Shown: positions 1 to 13,400, counted from the first letter of the stretch. The stretch is DNA of 64,000 nucleotides from Ciona intestinalis (GCF_000224145.3 NC_020175.2:3734360-3798359); one strand, 5' to 3'. The notes: generated by a model not told the origin, from the letters alone. Made by a program: numbers and translations.

Positions 1-250
1 TGCGGGACTCTAAAGGTTATAGGTTCAAAGCTTGACACTTGAGGCTTGATGCTGCATTGTTTGCGTGTGTGCCCTTGGCCAAGACACTTACTAGCAATTG
101 CTTCAACCTAGTGGTTCTGAAAAGGTTGTTTAAATTGTCAGCCATACATAAAAAGAAAAGAAAATATTTAAAAGATATTTACTTACAAAATTATACATTT
201 GGTAACTGGCATTATATAATAACTGCCGTTGCCCCGCCTTGCGACTATAA
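1..250 (+). mobile_element. tRNA-derived SINE copy, cut by the window edge
   Basis: The stretch GGTTCAAAGCTTG near 24 resembles a pol III B box. The rest follows the order seen in the fuller copy at 22125-22395: the block around AAGACACTTACTAGCAATTG, then GGTAACTGGC, then TGCCGTTGCCCCGCC. The head lies outside the window. Confidence 0.6.
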
Positions 251-312
251 TAAATTTTGTTTTAGTTTTTTATTCTAAGAATTTTCTTTTAAACAAAGAT
301 AAAATTCTATAG

Positions 313-3300
313 GTTCCCACCAAGAGACACAAATGGTCGATGTCTTTCTGACCGCCTTGAGTTCACTAAAGAAGACAACGTAACAACAGATTTTTGTGGA
401 ACTATCAGTGATCCAATCGTAATTGATTTTAACACTGATGTTAAGATCACCCTCGTTCCTGGGGACCCTCCTTCCATAACTAAAGGGTTTGCCCTGTCTT
501 ATCAAATAAAAAGTAAGCTTTGTGTTTTTTATTTGCTTTTGTAGGAAAATTTTTATATGTATAAGACAAAAAAGACTTTTGCAATGCTTAAAATTAAAAA
601 AACAAGATTTTGTCATAAGATTTTGTCAAATTCTAGCTTATATGTGTTTGACATTGTAAAACAGTTCTTAAAAAGAAGACTTTTAATTTTGGTGTGACGG
701 TTTATCAGGGCACTGGAGATGAAATAGTGTTTTTTGAGCTGTAGCTTGTTTTTTTGTTGGGTGTGGTATGTGTTATTTAGGTGTGCCTTGAAAGATTTAA
801 AGATGCAAATAATAGGACAAAGTAACTTGGTAAAAGTATGAATGAATGTAACTTACTTTATCCTTGCGTGACCAGAAAACGACATTCGTTATAACACAGT
901 GTTCTGTTTCATACAACTCGTGCCAGCTTACGAGTTACCAAGTAACTTTTGTTTATTGTGTAAGATGTGTAACATTTTGCCATATAAAAACTATAAAGGG
1001 CTTTGCCAACAATACTTTCCCATTAATAACGAAAAACTTATGCAGCTTGTGAACATGAGGGCCAGCGATTCTTAAACTATGCCTCTGCATGCGACAAAAC
1101 TTGTGACGAGCCAAACCCTTCCTGTACCAGACAGTTTGAGCAGCGATGTGCCTGTCCAGTTTATAAACCTATTCTACACTCTGGGAGGTATGCACACAGG
1201 ACTAATTTTTCATGTTTTTAAGAATGTTTTAATGTTTTTTTTTTAACTTTTTAAAAGATTTTTATTTTTTTTCAAGCATTTTATTTAATATTTATTTTTT
1301 TTATAAATGTTTTAAGGCTACAAAACGATTGCTTGAAATTTTGTTGTTTAAATATTTCAGGTGTATTCGATTTGAAGAGTGTCCATTACGATTTAATGAA
1401 GGCTCTGGCAGTCTCCAAGTGAGTAAAAGTACTTTTACATTGCATACCCTATAGTATGATTGTAACCAGCAGCCTAAACCACATACTATTTGCATGCATT
1501 TTTAATGTGTTGGCAATAATTGCCTAAATATTCACTGATTCTTTTGTACTGTGTGTTCTCAAATACTTTTAGTACACTGTTTTTGTGTTTTAAATTTGTT
1601 GCTAAAGACTATTCTTGGTGCGTTATGTTGTTTTTCTTTGTTTTTTTTTTATTTTTTTTGCTAAATAACGAGCAATGTTCATAGTACAATGTGTTTCATT
1701 AAGTTTTAAATTGTTTAATTTTGTAAACAGCCACCCAGCACCACAGCAAGCTCTTCTACAACTGAAGAAGCTACAACAGTGACTACCATTTTTCCTGATG
1801 TGGTTTCATTTGACTTTATAAACACAACAAACACAAGAGCATGCATGCTCTTAGTAGGGCCTGCTACTAACCTAACTTATCAATTGAGTATTTATCCATC
1901 CGATCAGCCCGAAACTGCCCAAAGACTTCCCTTAAGAGGGTCAGTGTTTGGTGTGAGCCAAGTGGTCTGCATAAACAATCTTAAACCAGGTGAAAAAAAA
2001 ATTACTTTCATGCAGTTTTTTTTATAATTTTCTTTTATTTTTTTATACAAAATAATAAGCAGTTCGGTTTGTATTGAAAATGACCAGGAAATCCCAATTA
2101 TGCCTGTTTTAATGTGTAATATATTGTTGTCTGTGTGTATTTGGTTCTTTCTTTTATAAAACATTGGTGAATAGCAGACGAAACATTGCTAGATTGAAGT
2201 TTAGCTCTTTAATAAAAAAACTGCTAATTTATACAAGTTATGTATATTACACTTTGCCTCCGCAGGAGATTTTAAATTTTGTTCAATATTTTCCAGGAAC
2301 AAATTATTCTGTTTCTGCTTCTGTGACAAAGGAAGGAAATACTGGTCAACCGTCTCTTATAACATTTATAAGTAGTTCTGGTGCGTATATGGACTATTTA
2401 TCTATTTCGGACTTTTTATTTTCATTTACTTTTTTATTTTTTATTTCTAAATATTCTTGATATAGATACAACTACTACCCAGCCTCATGCCAGAGCAGAG
2501 GATGGTGGAAGCCAAGAATCTACAACTGAATCACTAACAACAACAACAGAACAAGCTACAACTGAATCACCAACAACAACAACAGAACAAGCTACTACTG
2601 AATCACCAACAACAACAACAGAACAAGCTACTACTGAATCAACAACAATAACAACAGAACAAATTACAACTGCAGCCTCAGCAGTACCAGACTTAGTTTC
2701 CTTATCCCTGATTAACACAACAGCTACAGGAGTTTGTTTGGAACTTATAGCAGCAAGAGCAGGTGCTGATTTAACCTTTCCAGTTTCCCTATACGAATCT
2801 GCCCAACCAGATAGAGTGGGCCTAAATGGTTCAGTGTCAGGGTCAGAACAAAACAATTTACATATCATCTGCATAGACGGGATAACTCCAGGTATAGACT
2901 TATATTTTAAAGCTGTTATTGTTTTCTTAACATTTCTTGTACTCAGGAACAAACTACACCTTCACTGCTGCTACCGAGTACCAAGAAAAGCAGGGAAAAA
3001 CATTGAAAATATCATTTGTTAGTAAAGGTGGTAACATATTATTGTTTGACAGTTTTGTTTTTATTTGACAATGTTTATTTTAGAAATAACCACGCCACAA
3101 CCTTTGATAATGATAACTTCAACTGAACAATCATCAACAACACAAAAAGCTACAACACAACAACCCACAACAACTGCAGAAGCTACAACAACAACAGAAG
3201 CAACAACAACAACAACAGAAGCTACAACAACAACAACTGCAGAACCAACAACAACAGAACAAACAACACAACCAACAACAACTGCAGAACCAAAAACAGC

Positions 3301-6108
3301 AGAACAAACAACAACAACACAACCAACAACAACTGCAGAATCTACAACAACAGAACCGACAACAACAACTACAGAAGTTACAACAACAACAACTGAAGAA
3401 CCGACAACAACAACAGAACCAACAACAGTTTTAGTTTCTGCAACAACTGAAGCTACAACAACACCCAGAGAATCAACCAACACAATCGCTACAACACCAT
3501 TCCCAACTTTACCCTTACCTACTGCTGCCTTTACGACACAAGACACAACAACTGGAACTTTTGAAACTGTCACTCAAGGTACGTTTTGATGAAATTTGTA
3601 TGGTAAAGGTAAAACTCATAGCATGCAACATATATATACTTTTGTTTTATTATTTCTATTTAACAATGCGTTTGTTTTAGTAATTCTATTTGTTTTTTGT
3701 CCTATATGGACGAGGTCTTCTGGCAGGAAACGCCAGGACTTCTGGTTAATATGCCAGATTAGGCACATTAACATATAAAAGTGTCAAATGGTATACAGAA
3801 CATAAATTGTAATTTACTAGTTTAACCGTAGGCGTGTTAATATAATGTTTTTATTTATAGCACCGGAAGAATTAGACTTCATCCAGTTAATTCAAGTTGA
3901 TCCTACAGTTGCTTGTGTGAAGATTAACAACAGCCAGGTATGATGTATGTTTAACCTTCAATAATAAATAAATGTAACTTATTTGTCCTTGTGTGGCAGG
4001 GCAACATCAGATGTTATAGCACGCTTGTTTTATATACCTGGTGCCCGCTTATGAGTTACCACATGTAACTTTGTAGGTGATTTTTATTTTTATATGCATG
4101 ACAATTTAGAAAACTCATAAAGAGACCACTGGGTTGAAGCATCAAATATAATAGTAACAGCCCCTTATAAACCTAACCGTTCCACCAAAACAAAATTTTA
4201 GTATCCTTTTCAAGGCTTAAACACTTTGTTTAACTACTTATTCATTTAATCTGTATTATTTTACAGTCAGCTGACTCGTACATGGTAATACTTGATGAAG
4301 TGAATCAACCAAGCGATTCTGGTTCGTCTGAAAACTTTGAAGACGTCAAAGCAACCTCTCCGTTCACTTATAAATGTTTCTATGATTTAAGACCAGGTCA
4401 TATAACTAGTATACTTGAATAAATCTTCCTGGGATAAATGATTATATTTACATTTTCAAAGACACACACATTACCCAATATCTGCAATATAAAGACTGTA
4501 TGTATGGCAATTTTTGTATAGTAGATTAAAATAAAAATGTATATTTAATCTCTTATTTTGGTAGGAAGCAAAGAATATTTACGAATTTTTTAACCGTATC
4601 CTCACTACTTTAAAAAAGCTTTGTTAGTTGTTAAAAACTTAATCAGGAATATTGGTTATTATGTACAAACGGTATCTATCTCACCCCACAGTACTATATG
4701 TACATAAATAAACTCATTACTTTCTCAAACCATTACAGGTACTGAATACATGCCTTCAGTAATACCAAAGAAGAATGGATCTGCTGTTAGCCAGGCCCAG
4801 AATACGAACTTCACAACCAAGCGTAAGAAATTTCTCAAACTATCTCCCAGAAAATATTTTTTAACATTTTTTTTACTCTACAGTTGCACCTGCTGTAAAA
4901 CCAGTAATATATGAACAAACAAATGACACAAGAAATTGGCAGAAGTCCTATTATAACTGGAGGTTGGTAGCGTGAACAGAGTATGCCTTATAGGTTTAAC
5001 CTATCCAAAAATATTAAAGAGTGTCGTGTACAAACAGCTATTAATAAATAAATGAATGTAACTTATTTGTCCATGCATTTTTTATTTTATAAACATCATG
5101 TCCGGTTACAAGTTATGTAACTTTGTGCGTGATTGTTTCTGAAATTTTTTTTATGTTTTATGTTTGGAAATTTGGACAACTTAAATAGGACTGAAGAGCA
5201 ATTTTCAGTGTTTTGCCAACGAATCCACAGCTTGATCATTATTTCATGGGTATTAGAAAATAGTGTTGTGAAAAACGATTTGAGTTCAGAGATATAACTA
5301 TTTTAATACTGTACTTTTGTTGTATTAGTTAGATCACTAGAGTATTATAAAAATATTCTTTGTTTTATTCATGGTCTACCTTCAGGGACAGCACAATGAA
5401 CACTTGGTTTGGTGAACTATCAAGTTACATGAGTGAGCTAGCACCACAAGCAGGTCTTGCTCCAAATTCAACTAAATGCCCCAAGCCATATAAACCAACA
5501 TGCAAAACGAAGCCAGAGACGTTTATTGATTACAATCAATGTCTATTTCTTGTTTGTAAAGAGCAACCAACTGGTAAGCAAAATTATACTTAGTATACTT
5601 GGTGGTATGATTTTTAATTTTGTTTCGTACATCAGAAAATTTATGTTTTTTTACAATTTGTTTCTGGTTAAATTCGGTAATAATGGTTTGACTGAAGTTA
5701 GCTTGTTAGTTGGGTTGCTTTTCTCAGTGGTAAAACATAGGTTTAATTAAAAATAAGTTAAATTGATAAATCCAAACATAGATATACTAAAGTTAATGTT
5801 ATGTGTAGAAAAGACATGCTTAATCTAATACAAAAACCTTACATAAGAATCCTGTACACCTACAATGACTGCTGTTGTTTAAGCTAAAGAATAAAATATG
5901 TTTCATACTTTCATTACTATCAATTCTTTATTAGCTACTCAGTTACAATTATTCTTACTAAACCTTATTTGTAGTTGGTAACGTCACGGCAGCTGATGTG
6001 ACGTCATGGGAGGCCGAAATGAACATTTTCAACAATTACCTAATGCCAATGTGGAAGCAACTCTTTTCGTCGTACAAAAACACTAAAAAGAGCGACGGAG
6101 CTCCTTAG
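313..6108 (+). CDS. Secreted mucin-like protein with CUB, TIL and three FN3-like modules (5' end missing)
   Basis: Fourteen exons fit one frame: 313-512, 1046-1187, 1361-1418, 1731-1989, 2297-2380, 2466-2891, 2947-3027, 3084-3578, 3861-3937, 4267-4396, 4739-4822, 4884-4962, 5386-5573, 5975-6108 (TAG), about 811 codons in view. Exon 1 reads like a CUB domain (NGRCLSDRLEF, then FCGT). Exons 2-3 form a TIL-type Cys module (CEHEGQRF, CDKTC, RCACPVY, CIRFEECP). Three FN3-like modules follow, starting PDVVSFDF, PDLVSLSL and PEELDFIQ, separated by Thr/Pro/Glu-rich linkers that are likely O-glycosylated. Each module is cut by a phase-1 intron after the Pro of a PGT motif. The last exons carry a short Cys-containing tail with no recognised domain and no membrane segment. 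The protein is probably an extracellular mucin-like matrix or mucosal protein. The start lies left of the window, so the N-terminal domains are unknown. Confidence 0.8.
843..985 (-). mobile_element. SINE fragment (3' part)
   Basis: GAATGAATGTAACTTA, then GCTTACGAGTTACC, matches the 3' half of the tRNA-derived SINE in reverse. It lies in an intron of the mucin-like gene. Confidence 0.6.
2519..2670 (+). repeat. 36-bp coding tandem repeat (TTESPTTTTEQA)
   Basis: Three and a half copies of a 12-residue Thr-rich unit lie inside the exon 2466-2891 of the mucin-like gene. The copies differ at a few codons, so the array is not a recent perfect expansion. Confidence 0.8.
3110..3480 (+). repeat. ACA/CAA-rich low-complexity coding tract
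   Basis: This is the Thr-rich linker exon of the mucin-like gene, dominated by ACA, ACT, GAA and CAA codons. It explains the long antisense Val/Cys-rich open frames here, which are composition artefacts. Confidence 0.8.
3965..4150 (-). mobile_element. SINE fragment (3' part)
   Basis: It shares AATGTAACTTATTTGTCC, CCCGCTTATGAGTTACC and ACCACTGGGTTGAAGCA with the fuller copy near 22125. It is intronic and lacks the tRNA-like head. Confidence 0.6.
5045..5245 (-). mobile_element. SINE fragment, degraded
   Basis: AATGAATGTAACTTATTTG and GGTTACAAGTTATGTAAC mark the 3' part of the SINE in reverse. The rest is diverged. It lies in the intron before exon 5386-5573. Confidence 0.45.
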
Positions 6109-6891
6109 AGCGCCCGGGGAGCAATACTTAGTTTCTTAGTCCATTTCCCCAATACACCAAAACAGCAGCAAGAATTCCAGCTTCGTTTTAATCGCAAAGG
6201 TTCCACTCTTGTGACGTCATAAGCTGGATCCTTCTCTTGGAATCTGTCAAGATTCCCAGCCCAGTAACTTATATTTTAACCTTTTATTAACACGCCTTTA
6301 CCTTGAGCATGTTAACCCTAGATTATTAAGCCAACTATCTTTTGAGATCATTACTGCATATGTCTGAATTTTTGGTCGAACTACTGGTTTTTGTTAAAAG
6401 TTAGAAAATAATGCTCATTTGTTTCGTTCGGATTCGATCACCACTCAATCGAAATTGATGAACGGCTGCTCATAATCGCCAATGTCATATTTTACGCTGT
6501 TTTTCATCGTTTTATGCATCGTCGTACTCCCCGTAGAAAATCATTAGAACCGAAAATGCAAAAAAATGAGAGGTTTTGTTTTCAAGAGAAAAATGCTATG
6601 AATTATGTGTTTTATCCATGAAAACCTGTTTTTATTTGTTTACTTCATAACTCAAAGCGAATACTTCGAAAGATTGTCACCTGTCAGCCACTGTAGTTAT
6701 AGCGCATACAGATTCCGAAGACAAGAGTAAGCCTTACTCTGTCGGCGGTTATCCCTTGTTTATGCATAAGAAAACTGGGCCGTGCCCTCCAGTCGCCAAC
6801 GCTACACTGTTAACTGCGTGTGTGTGTGAATGATCTTTTAGGTTTTACATCAAATTGTGTATTAGACAAATTTATTTGCCATTTTCTTAAA
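6109..6891. other. Spacer between the mucin-like gene and the GPCR gene
   Basis: About 780 bases with no open frame of note. It should hold the 3' UTR of the left gene and the promoter and 5' UTR of the GPCR. I saw no clear TATA box and no repeat family. Confidence 0.5.
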
Positions 6892-9736
6892 ATGGAGCTA
6901 GCCTTTCGTTTGATAATCGCAGTGACATTATTTATAATTTTTAACAAAAAAGGTGAGTATACATGTTTCTAATGTTTTATATTGTGTTTTAAAAGATGTG
7001 TTAAGTGGGGAAGATAGAACATCTTTTCATTCTATTTTTTGTCCCATTTGGTAGTAAAAATAGAACATTCAAAGAATTATAAAACCGTATTTTCACAACT
7101 CCCATAGACCGGTGTAAATTGTTTAAGAAGCGATTAGGATAATTGGTTAATATGTCCTGAAGGTGTCTCATCGCCCCCCATCTTACTATATCATTAATCT
7201 TTGCCCATTTATAGGTTCAGGAGCAGAGGAACTGGTGTCAAATAATAAATCCACCAACGGAGGATGCGCTGCCAATATGAAAAAATGTGGATGTTTGTTA
7301 GATCCAAGAAATTGCTCGTTCAACGGCAGCATTAAGACATCATGCATCCCTAACCAGGCTGTTCTAAACTCGAAAACTGATTGCGAAGACATGTCCGATG
7401 AAGGATGCCCTTCGTTAGAGTTTTATTCTCCCGTGGGTGTTACGGTAAACTCATGTACGGATAATGCAAGTTTGTCGTATCTGCTTGATCTTAATGCAAC
7501 TATAGCAAAGCGTCCGAATCTAGCTTGTACCGAAGTTCAGTTTGCTTGCAAAAAGGATGAGAACTGTTGCAGTACTGAAACGTGGTGCGGGGACTCAAGG
7601 TACCACCCGTTGTTTTGCGATGATGGTAAGATGTTCTTTGCTCAACATTGGTGCGATGGAAAGAAGCACTGCGAAGACGGAAGCGACGAGGTGTATCATT
7701 TACCAGGCTTTGAATGCAAACCACGGAGAGGAATTCAGCCGAATATAGCGTCTTGTGTGTTGCCACAGAGGAACTTATACACCTCACTTCCATTTTGCGA
7801 ATACAATCAAAACCTATGCGCACTGGAAGGTGGCCGGTGCTTTCAGTGTTTCGACGGAATGTATATAAATTCGGCCTCTCAAGTCTGCGACGGTGAGATA
7901 GACTGCTATGATTTGACGGACGAGTGCCTGTGTGAGAACAAAACAATTTGCAATGACGTGTTGGGAGACTCCAGAGAAAGATGCGGAGTTAATAAACTTC
8001 TGTGCTACGGTGAATGCGTGGACATGGATAAGGCTGTTATTTGCAACACTTCTTTTGCCTGCGAGGGCGATAGAAATTCAAAGTACTGCGCAGCCTACTT
8101 ACCAAGCAATGAAACAGACTTCAAATGTCCTAAAGGTGTAAAAGTCAAGGCATGCGACGGAATATCGGAATGCTTAAACCGTGAAGATGAATGCGACCGT
8201 ACTTGTGCGAACCAAACACACTTTTGTAGCGTTGATATAGCTTGCCACAAGAAACTGTTCTTTTTGGTGGACAACAGGTACTGCGACGGCAAACCGTCCA
8301 ACATTAAAGGTTGTCCATTTGGCTTTGACGAGACAAATTGCACCAATCGCTTTTACTGCACAAATGACAGCCTTGAGAACATTAGTAAAAAGCGCGTATG
8401 TAATGGATGGATAGATTGCAGTAATGGCGAGGACGAAGCGATGAAAAGATGCAACAGCACACGTTTCTATTGCCTCAACAAAGGGGTACCTTTATCGGTC
8501 GGTATACCGCGAGTGGAGAATGGAATCAAAGAGTGTTCAGATGGAAGCGACGAATGTCCACCGAATAGCAATAGAACCAGCTTGTTTTCTAACGCATTTG
8601 AAATGATTGGTAATCCTTTCTTACTCGCCATGTTTTGGATAATGGGCATTTTCGCCATTTTTGGTAACATTGTAATGTTCATTGGTTCTGTGAAGAAATT
8701 TAAAGCGTCGACTAAACCACTGACAAGCTGTTCCTTATGGTTTGTTATTAATCTTTCGATCGCTGGTTTCTTAATGGGGATCTATTTAATAGCTATAGCT
8801 ATAAAAGCGGCCGAGTTTTCCAAGTTGTACTGCTATTTCGACACAGATTGGCGAACCAGTGATACATGCGACTTTCTTGGAGCTCTAGTTCTTATTTCTT
8901 GCGAAGCTACTGCTTTTATGATGACGATAACGACAACGTTTCGACTGATTACGATTCTGAAACCGTTCAAGGCACGTTCTGTGAAGCCTGCGTGGTCGTG
9001 GGTAGCTACTATCGCCGCATGGTGTTTTGCTATTATTCTCGGAATCACGCCTACTTTTAATACAAGTTCTGGGTATTTTGTCACCGCCATATGGTTTCCA
9101 AACCACTTTTACGCCGCACAGTCGATAAGCAAATCAAATTTTGAGCAACTTGCATGTGATATTATTACGTTGAAATCAAATGGTACATGCGGTGGTTTAA
9201 CTTGGGCGGAAACAAAAGAACTCGTCACCAGTTCGTTCGACTATTTAAAGATAAAAGGCGAGTTCGGTTACTTTGGAGAAACCAGCGTTTGTCTTCCTCG
9301 ACTGTATGAAAAGGTTGGACACCCCGCATGGGAATATACAACGTTCCTAATAACTCTTAACACTTGTTTGTTTATATACATAGTAGCCTGCTATGTAATC
9401 CTTTACAAGCAGAGGACAAAAAGAATGCACGTAGTGAGAAAAGATGGCGGCAAGGGAAAGAAGTCCCTGCAGCAGCGAATTTTTGTACTGGTTTTGGCAC
9501 ATTTTTGTTGTTGGATTCCTATATGTATTTTAGCATACATTAGCCAAGCTGGAGCGAACATCCGGAACGACGCGTACATCTTAACAGCCGGGTTTCTGCT
9601 GCCTATAAACAGCGCTTTAAATCCGTTGCTATATTCAAATATCCTTACCAATTTCGTAAAAACTATTTATAGGAAGTTGAAGGGAAGCGACTGGTGCAGT
9701 TTTGCTGTAAGAAACAACGACGAAGAAGCCAGATAA
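6892..9736 (+). CDS. LDLa-repeat class A G protein-coupled receptor (LGR/GRL101-like heptahelical part)
   Basis: Two exons, 6892-6952 and 7215-9736 (TAA), give 860 residues. Exon 1 encodes a hydrophobic signal peptide (MELAFRLIIAVTLFIIF). The ectodomain, to about residue 480, holds about eight Cys-rich modules of LDL-receptor class A type, several with the acidic Ca2+-binding end (CEDGSDE, CSDGSDEC, CDGISECLNREDEC). Seven membrane helices follow from about residue 488. Helix 7 keeps the NPxxY motif as NPLLY. The helix 2 core NLSIAGFLMGIYLI and the block ITILKPF resemble relaxin-receptor and GRL101-type receptors, but no leucine-rich repeats are present. Two class A switch residues differ: the helix 2 Asp (2.50) is Gly, and the Asp/Glu of the DRY-type motif is Phe (TFRL). 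It is a plasma membrane receptor; ligand and G protein are unknown. The intron carries a MITE that ends 24 bases before exon 2. Confidence 0.88.
7005..7190 (+). mobile_element. MITE-like inverted-repeat element (family A)
   Basis: The end TGGGGAAGATAGAACA and the opposite end CCCATCTTACTATA flank the shared core (TTTGGTAGTAAA, AACATTCAAAGAATTATAAA, GACTCCCATAGACC). It fills most of intron 1 of the GPCR gene. Confidence 0.8.
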
Positions 9737-9765
9737 TTCGAGATCGTCGTGTTATTGTTGTTGCA

Positions 9766-9771
9766 AATAAA
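9766..9771 (+). terminator. AATAAA polyadenylation signal of the GPCR gene
   Basis: A canonical AATAAA lies 30 bases after the stop codon, so the 3' UTR may be very short. Confidence 0.55.
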
Positions 9772-10491
9772 GTTCCATTTAATTTTTAATTTACCTTCTT
9801 TAATTGGTTACTTTTCGGTTGAGCCTTGACCAAAATAATAGTCACTTTAAAAGACCAACCACGTATGTTCTACAAATTCTATGTAATAAAACACCTATTT
9901 TATAACTGCAGTCATCCACCAAGCGGGGATACATAAAATGTTACTAGACAGCTAAAGCGCGGCACCTAGTATTAAAATATGTTCATACCTCCCAACCGTT
10001 AGGTGACGCTGCAAAGTATTTTGGGGAGGTCAATAAATTGTACCATAAAACGAGTAATTCCATTACATAAAAAGACGTTTCTACTTTTATAATTGTAAGT
10101 AAACAAAAAGAACATTTATACTACATAGTGTATTCATATTACTTTCAATGACACATCAGTGGTTTATGCACAATTGTACAGACGGCTATAACATACCAAA
10201 TAGGTTACACGCATTCATTACCGACAACGTATAAATGACGCCAACGGGTAGAAGATGTCACGCGCTATGTGCGTCAGTGCGTGGAGGTGGAATAAGCAAT
10301 TATGTTTGAAAAGTTTATACTCTTTTCGTGACGTTTTAATATCGTTTCCTTCTCAATTCAGTAAAATCGTGGGTTAAATTATTATTAGCGAAACGGTTAA
10401 ATTTAAAACTGTAAGAAATCCGTAGCGTGATTGTGTACAATCAATTTGAAATAGCCGACAAAACCAGAAGCACCTTACCAAGAGACACAAA
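9772..10491. other. Spacer and likely promoter region of the NIPA gene
   Basis: No coding frame is seen. The only notable feature is the context of the putative first ATG at 10492. Confidence 0.35.
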
Positions 10492-13400
10492 ATGAGTTCC
10501 GGTAACTTTTTATTTATATGTACTTTACGTATATGTGTGCTTATAACTACAATCTACAACTGCTAACTGTTAAAAACTGTTTTTTTAAATTTATTATTAA
10601 ATTATTTTATGTTATACATAGTGTGTTTGATAATGTGTTGTTATAATTATTGTAACACATAGTGTGTTTAATAATGTGTTGTTTTAATTATTAAATTTAT
10701 GGCAAATTTTAGGGGTTGCCATTTAGTTTGCATTGTTTTTTTCCTTACCCCAGCTTTCAACGGGGTTAACAAATTTTAAAATTTGGGGTTGATTTAATCA
10801 TTTTCACCCAAATGCCTTTGGCAAAATCTATTTACTGTTTGACTGTTAACCACATACGATTTTAATAATAATAATAACTCCTTTTAAAAATTAGAACGAA
10901 AAAAATAGACTTGTAGTCCTTTTAGTATATTATTAATTCTACTTTGGTTTTGTTTTGCTAACAGTAATTGTGTAGGTGTGGGGTGGTGGTACATTATAAC
11001 GTGCTATGGTGCTAGACACAAGACATTTCAGTAAAGTTAGCTTCCTGACTTTGAATGGTTTTAAAAGGTTGTAGTTCGTGGAAAATAAAACAATGTTAGA
11101 GCTTCGGTTTAGTTACTATATTGAATAATCTTTGCCTAAATTAAAGAAAAGATAGTTTTGTATTAAATATACCGATACACATATTTTTAATAACTGGTAA
11201 TTTTGTTATTAATTTGGTTCTGTGTTAGGTGCATAAAAAGCATTGGGTACTTACCATACCCATAAAATTAACACTAATATGACATCATATTAATGTTTTA
11301 TGGAATTAGTTTAGCTTTGACTATTTCAATGATCTTTCCATCATGTATAGCCTATTATATAATATAGGAATATCCAAGCCTTTCTCTCGCAATATTTTTT
11401 GTGTTTACTTTAATGTTAAATATTTGGATTTGTAAGGTATGATGTCATTGTATAGGGCACTCTTAAGTAGCAGTCACTCAGTATTCCCAATGCCTTTCTC
11501 TTTACCCTTATGAGGTAATCCCAGACGCCTCACATTGTGACATCACACAAGGTATATCACTCACTCTTAGTATGCGTTTCACTTCAGTGATTCAGAAACA
11601 TTTTCAAAAGGGAAATTGGGTGGGTAGCGTAGTTACTAAGTATACATAGCAGACTCAAGCCAAAGTCACATGTTTAACAGTTAAAAAAGATAAGGTATTT
11701 AAATAGGCATTACAATAAAAATTGTATTAGTAAAGAGATGTAGTTTTTAAATTTATTATTAATAAGCCAACATGTGTAATTTCAGAATCGCTGTTTAATT
11801 ATTTGTTTGTGGGTGTTTTTTTCGTTGATATTTTTTTACTTCAGAATTTTGATTTGTAGTCTAATATATATGTATTATGAAATCATGTGTGTGTAGCTAT
11901 TTTAAATTATAGCGTAATTAGTGTTTTGCTGTGTTATTATTACAGGTTTATAATTTGCTGTGAAATGATCCTAATTCATGTAAGAGGTTCGTGGAATCGC
12001 TTATGTTGTTTAGTGCATGCTTTTTGTTTTAGTTTTGTTGTCTGTTGGTTATGCATTATGCTAGCTACAATAATTCTTCACACTAGCTTATGGGAAAAAG
12101 ATGGTGGTGAATTACTAACAGGCAAATAGTTCGTTTTACCATAAGTTGTATGACTCATGTATTGTCACCTTTGTTTAATTTGCATGTCATATTTTATGTT
12201 AACGCTCTCTGTATATTATATATATAATATATACATTTATAATTCAATACTTTTGCATGTTTTCAGTGTACATCATTTTGATTAGTTTCAATTCTGATAA
12301 TTAATTTTATCTGAGTTTAATTTAAAGCAGCTTCATATAAAGTCACAGTCAATTTGAGGATTAAAATCAGTCATTCATTGTCATATGACATTTATAATAT
12401 CAATAATACAGCAACAGCCAACCATACTATCGTTCAAATTGTATATATGTACATATATATAAACTAATAAACACCTTTGGTTTAAGTATCTAAATTCAAA
12501 ATCCTTACGGATTACCTGTATTTTACAAGAAGCAAAATGACTAATATTTTCCGTTTTTTATTTTAACCACCAGATACAAGGATATTAAACAGCACAAGCA
12601 CATTGGACCTTACCACGTCCACTATTGAAATGGTGACAAGTAACACAGAGGCGAATGCTTCAGCCAGGTAAGATTGCTTATCCATAAGGTATAAGCCTTG
12701 TATAATGTCCCATATTATATTTCCTGCTCCATCGTTGTCATCAAAGGAAATCATGTGTTTGCTCACTGCCTGACATTATGTCATTCTTGTATGCACAGGT
12801 TGTAACTTGTAACCAAACAGTCCTACATGTAGCTATAATTTTTTTTAGAGTACTTATCAATTGAAAAAACAACCTAAACAAGTGTATATATAGTAGGGTG
12901 GGGGAGATCGGGCACTTTTTTTTTATTTTCTTGTCCCGTTTGCTAGTAAACAAAGAACATTAAAGAATTATTAAATTTTATTTTTACGACTGCAATGTAC
13001 CCATGTATCTTCCCCCACCCCACAGTACTACATTATATTATATTAGTCATTTTTAGCAATGAGATCATATTCTCTTAATAAGTTAACATATATTATTTAT
13101 TATTGTAAAATTGCTATTCTCTTAAATACAAAATCACTGTAGGCTATATTAGGGATGTGCCGAGCCGAGCCCGAACTCAAAAGCTCGTGCCCGAGCGTCT
13201 CCTTTTTTGACGCTCGGCGCTCGGCTGAAAACTGGGCCGAGCGCCGAGCCTTATGCTATAATGTTGCACGCGAGAGCGAAAATTATCAAAAATTAAAAAA
13301 AAGTTAAGCTACTAAGAGATAACGAGACTGGTCAGCGTAGCTTTCTCTTTAGTTGTTTTTCGTTCGTTGTGAATTTGCTCTCTCGCAAGTAACGAATCGC

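Noticed and set aside
2485-3573. Long Val- and Cys-rich open frames opposite the Thr-rich exons
   Set aside because: They are the antisense of ACA/CAA-rich coding repeats and arise from composition.
7500-9106. Minus-strand frames opposite the GPCR exon
   Set aside because: Antisense shadows of a long real exon.
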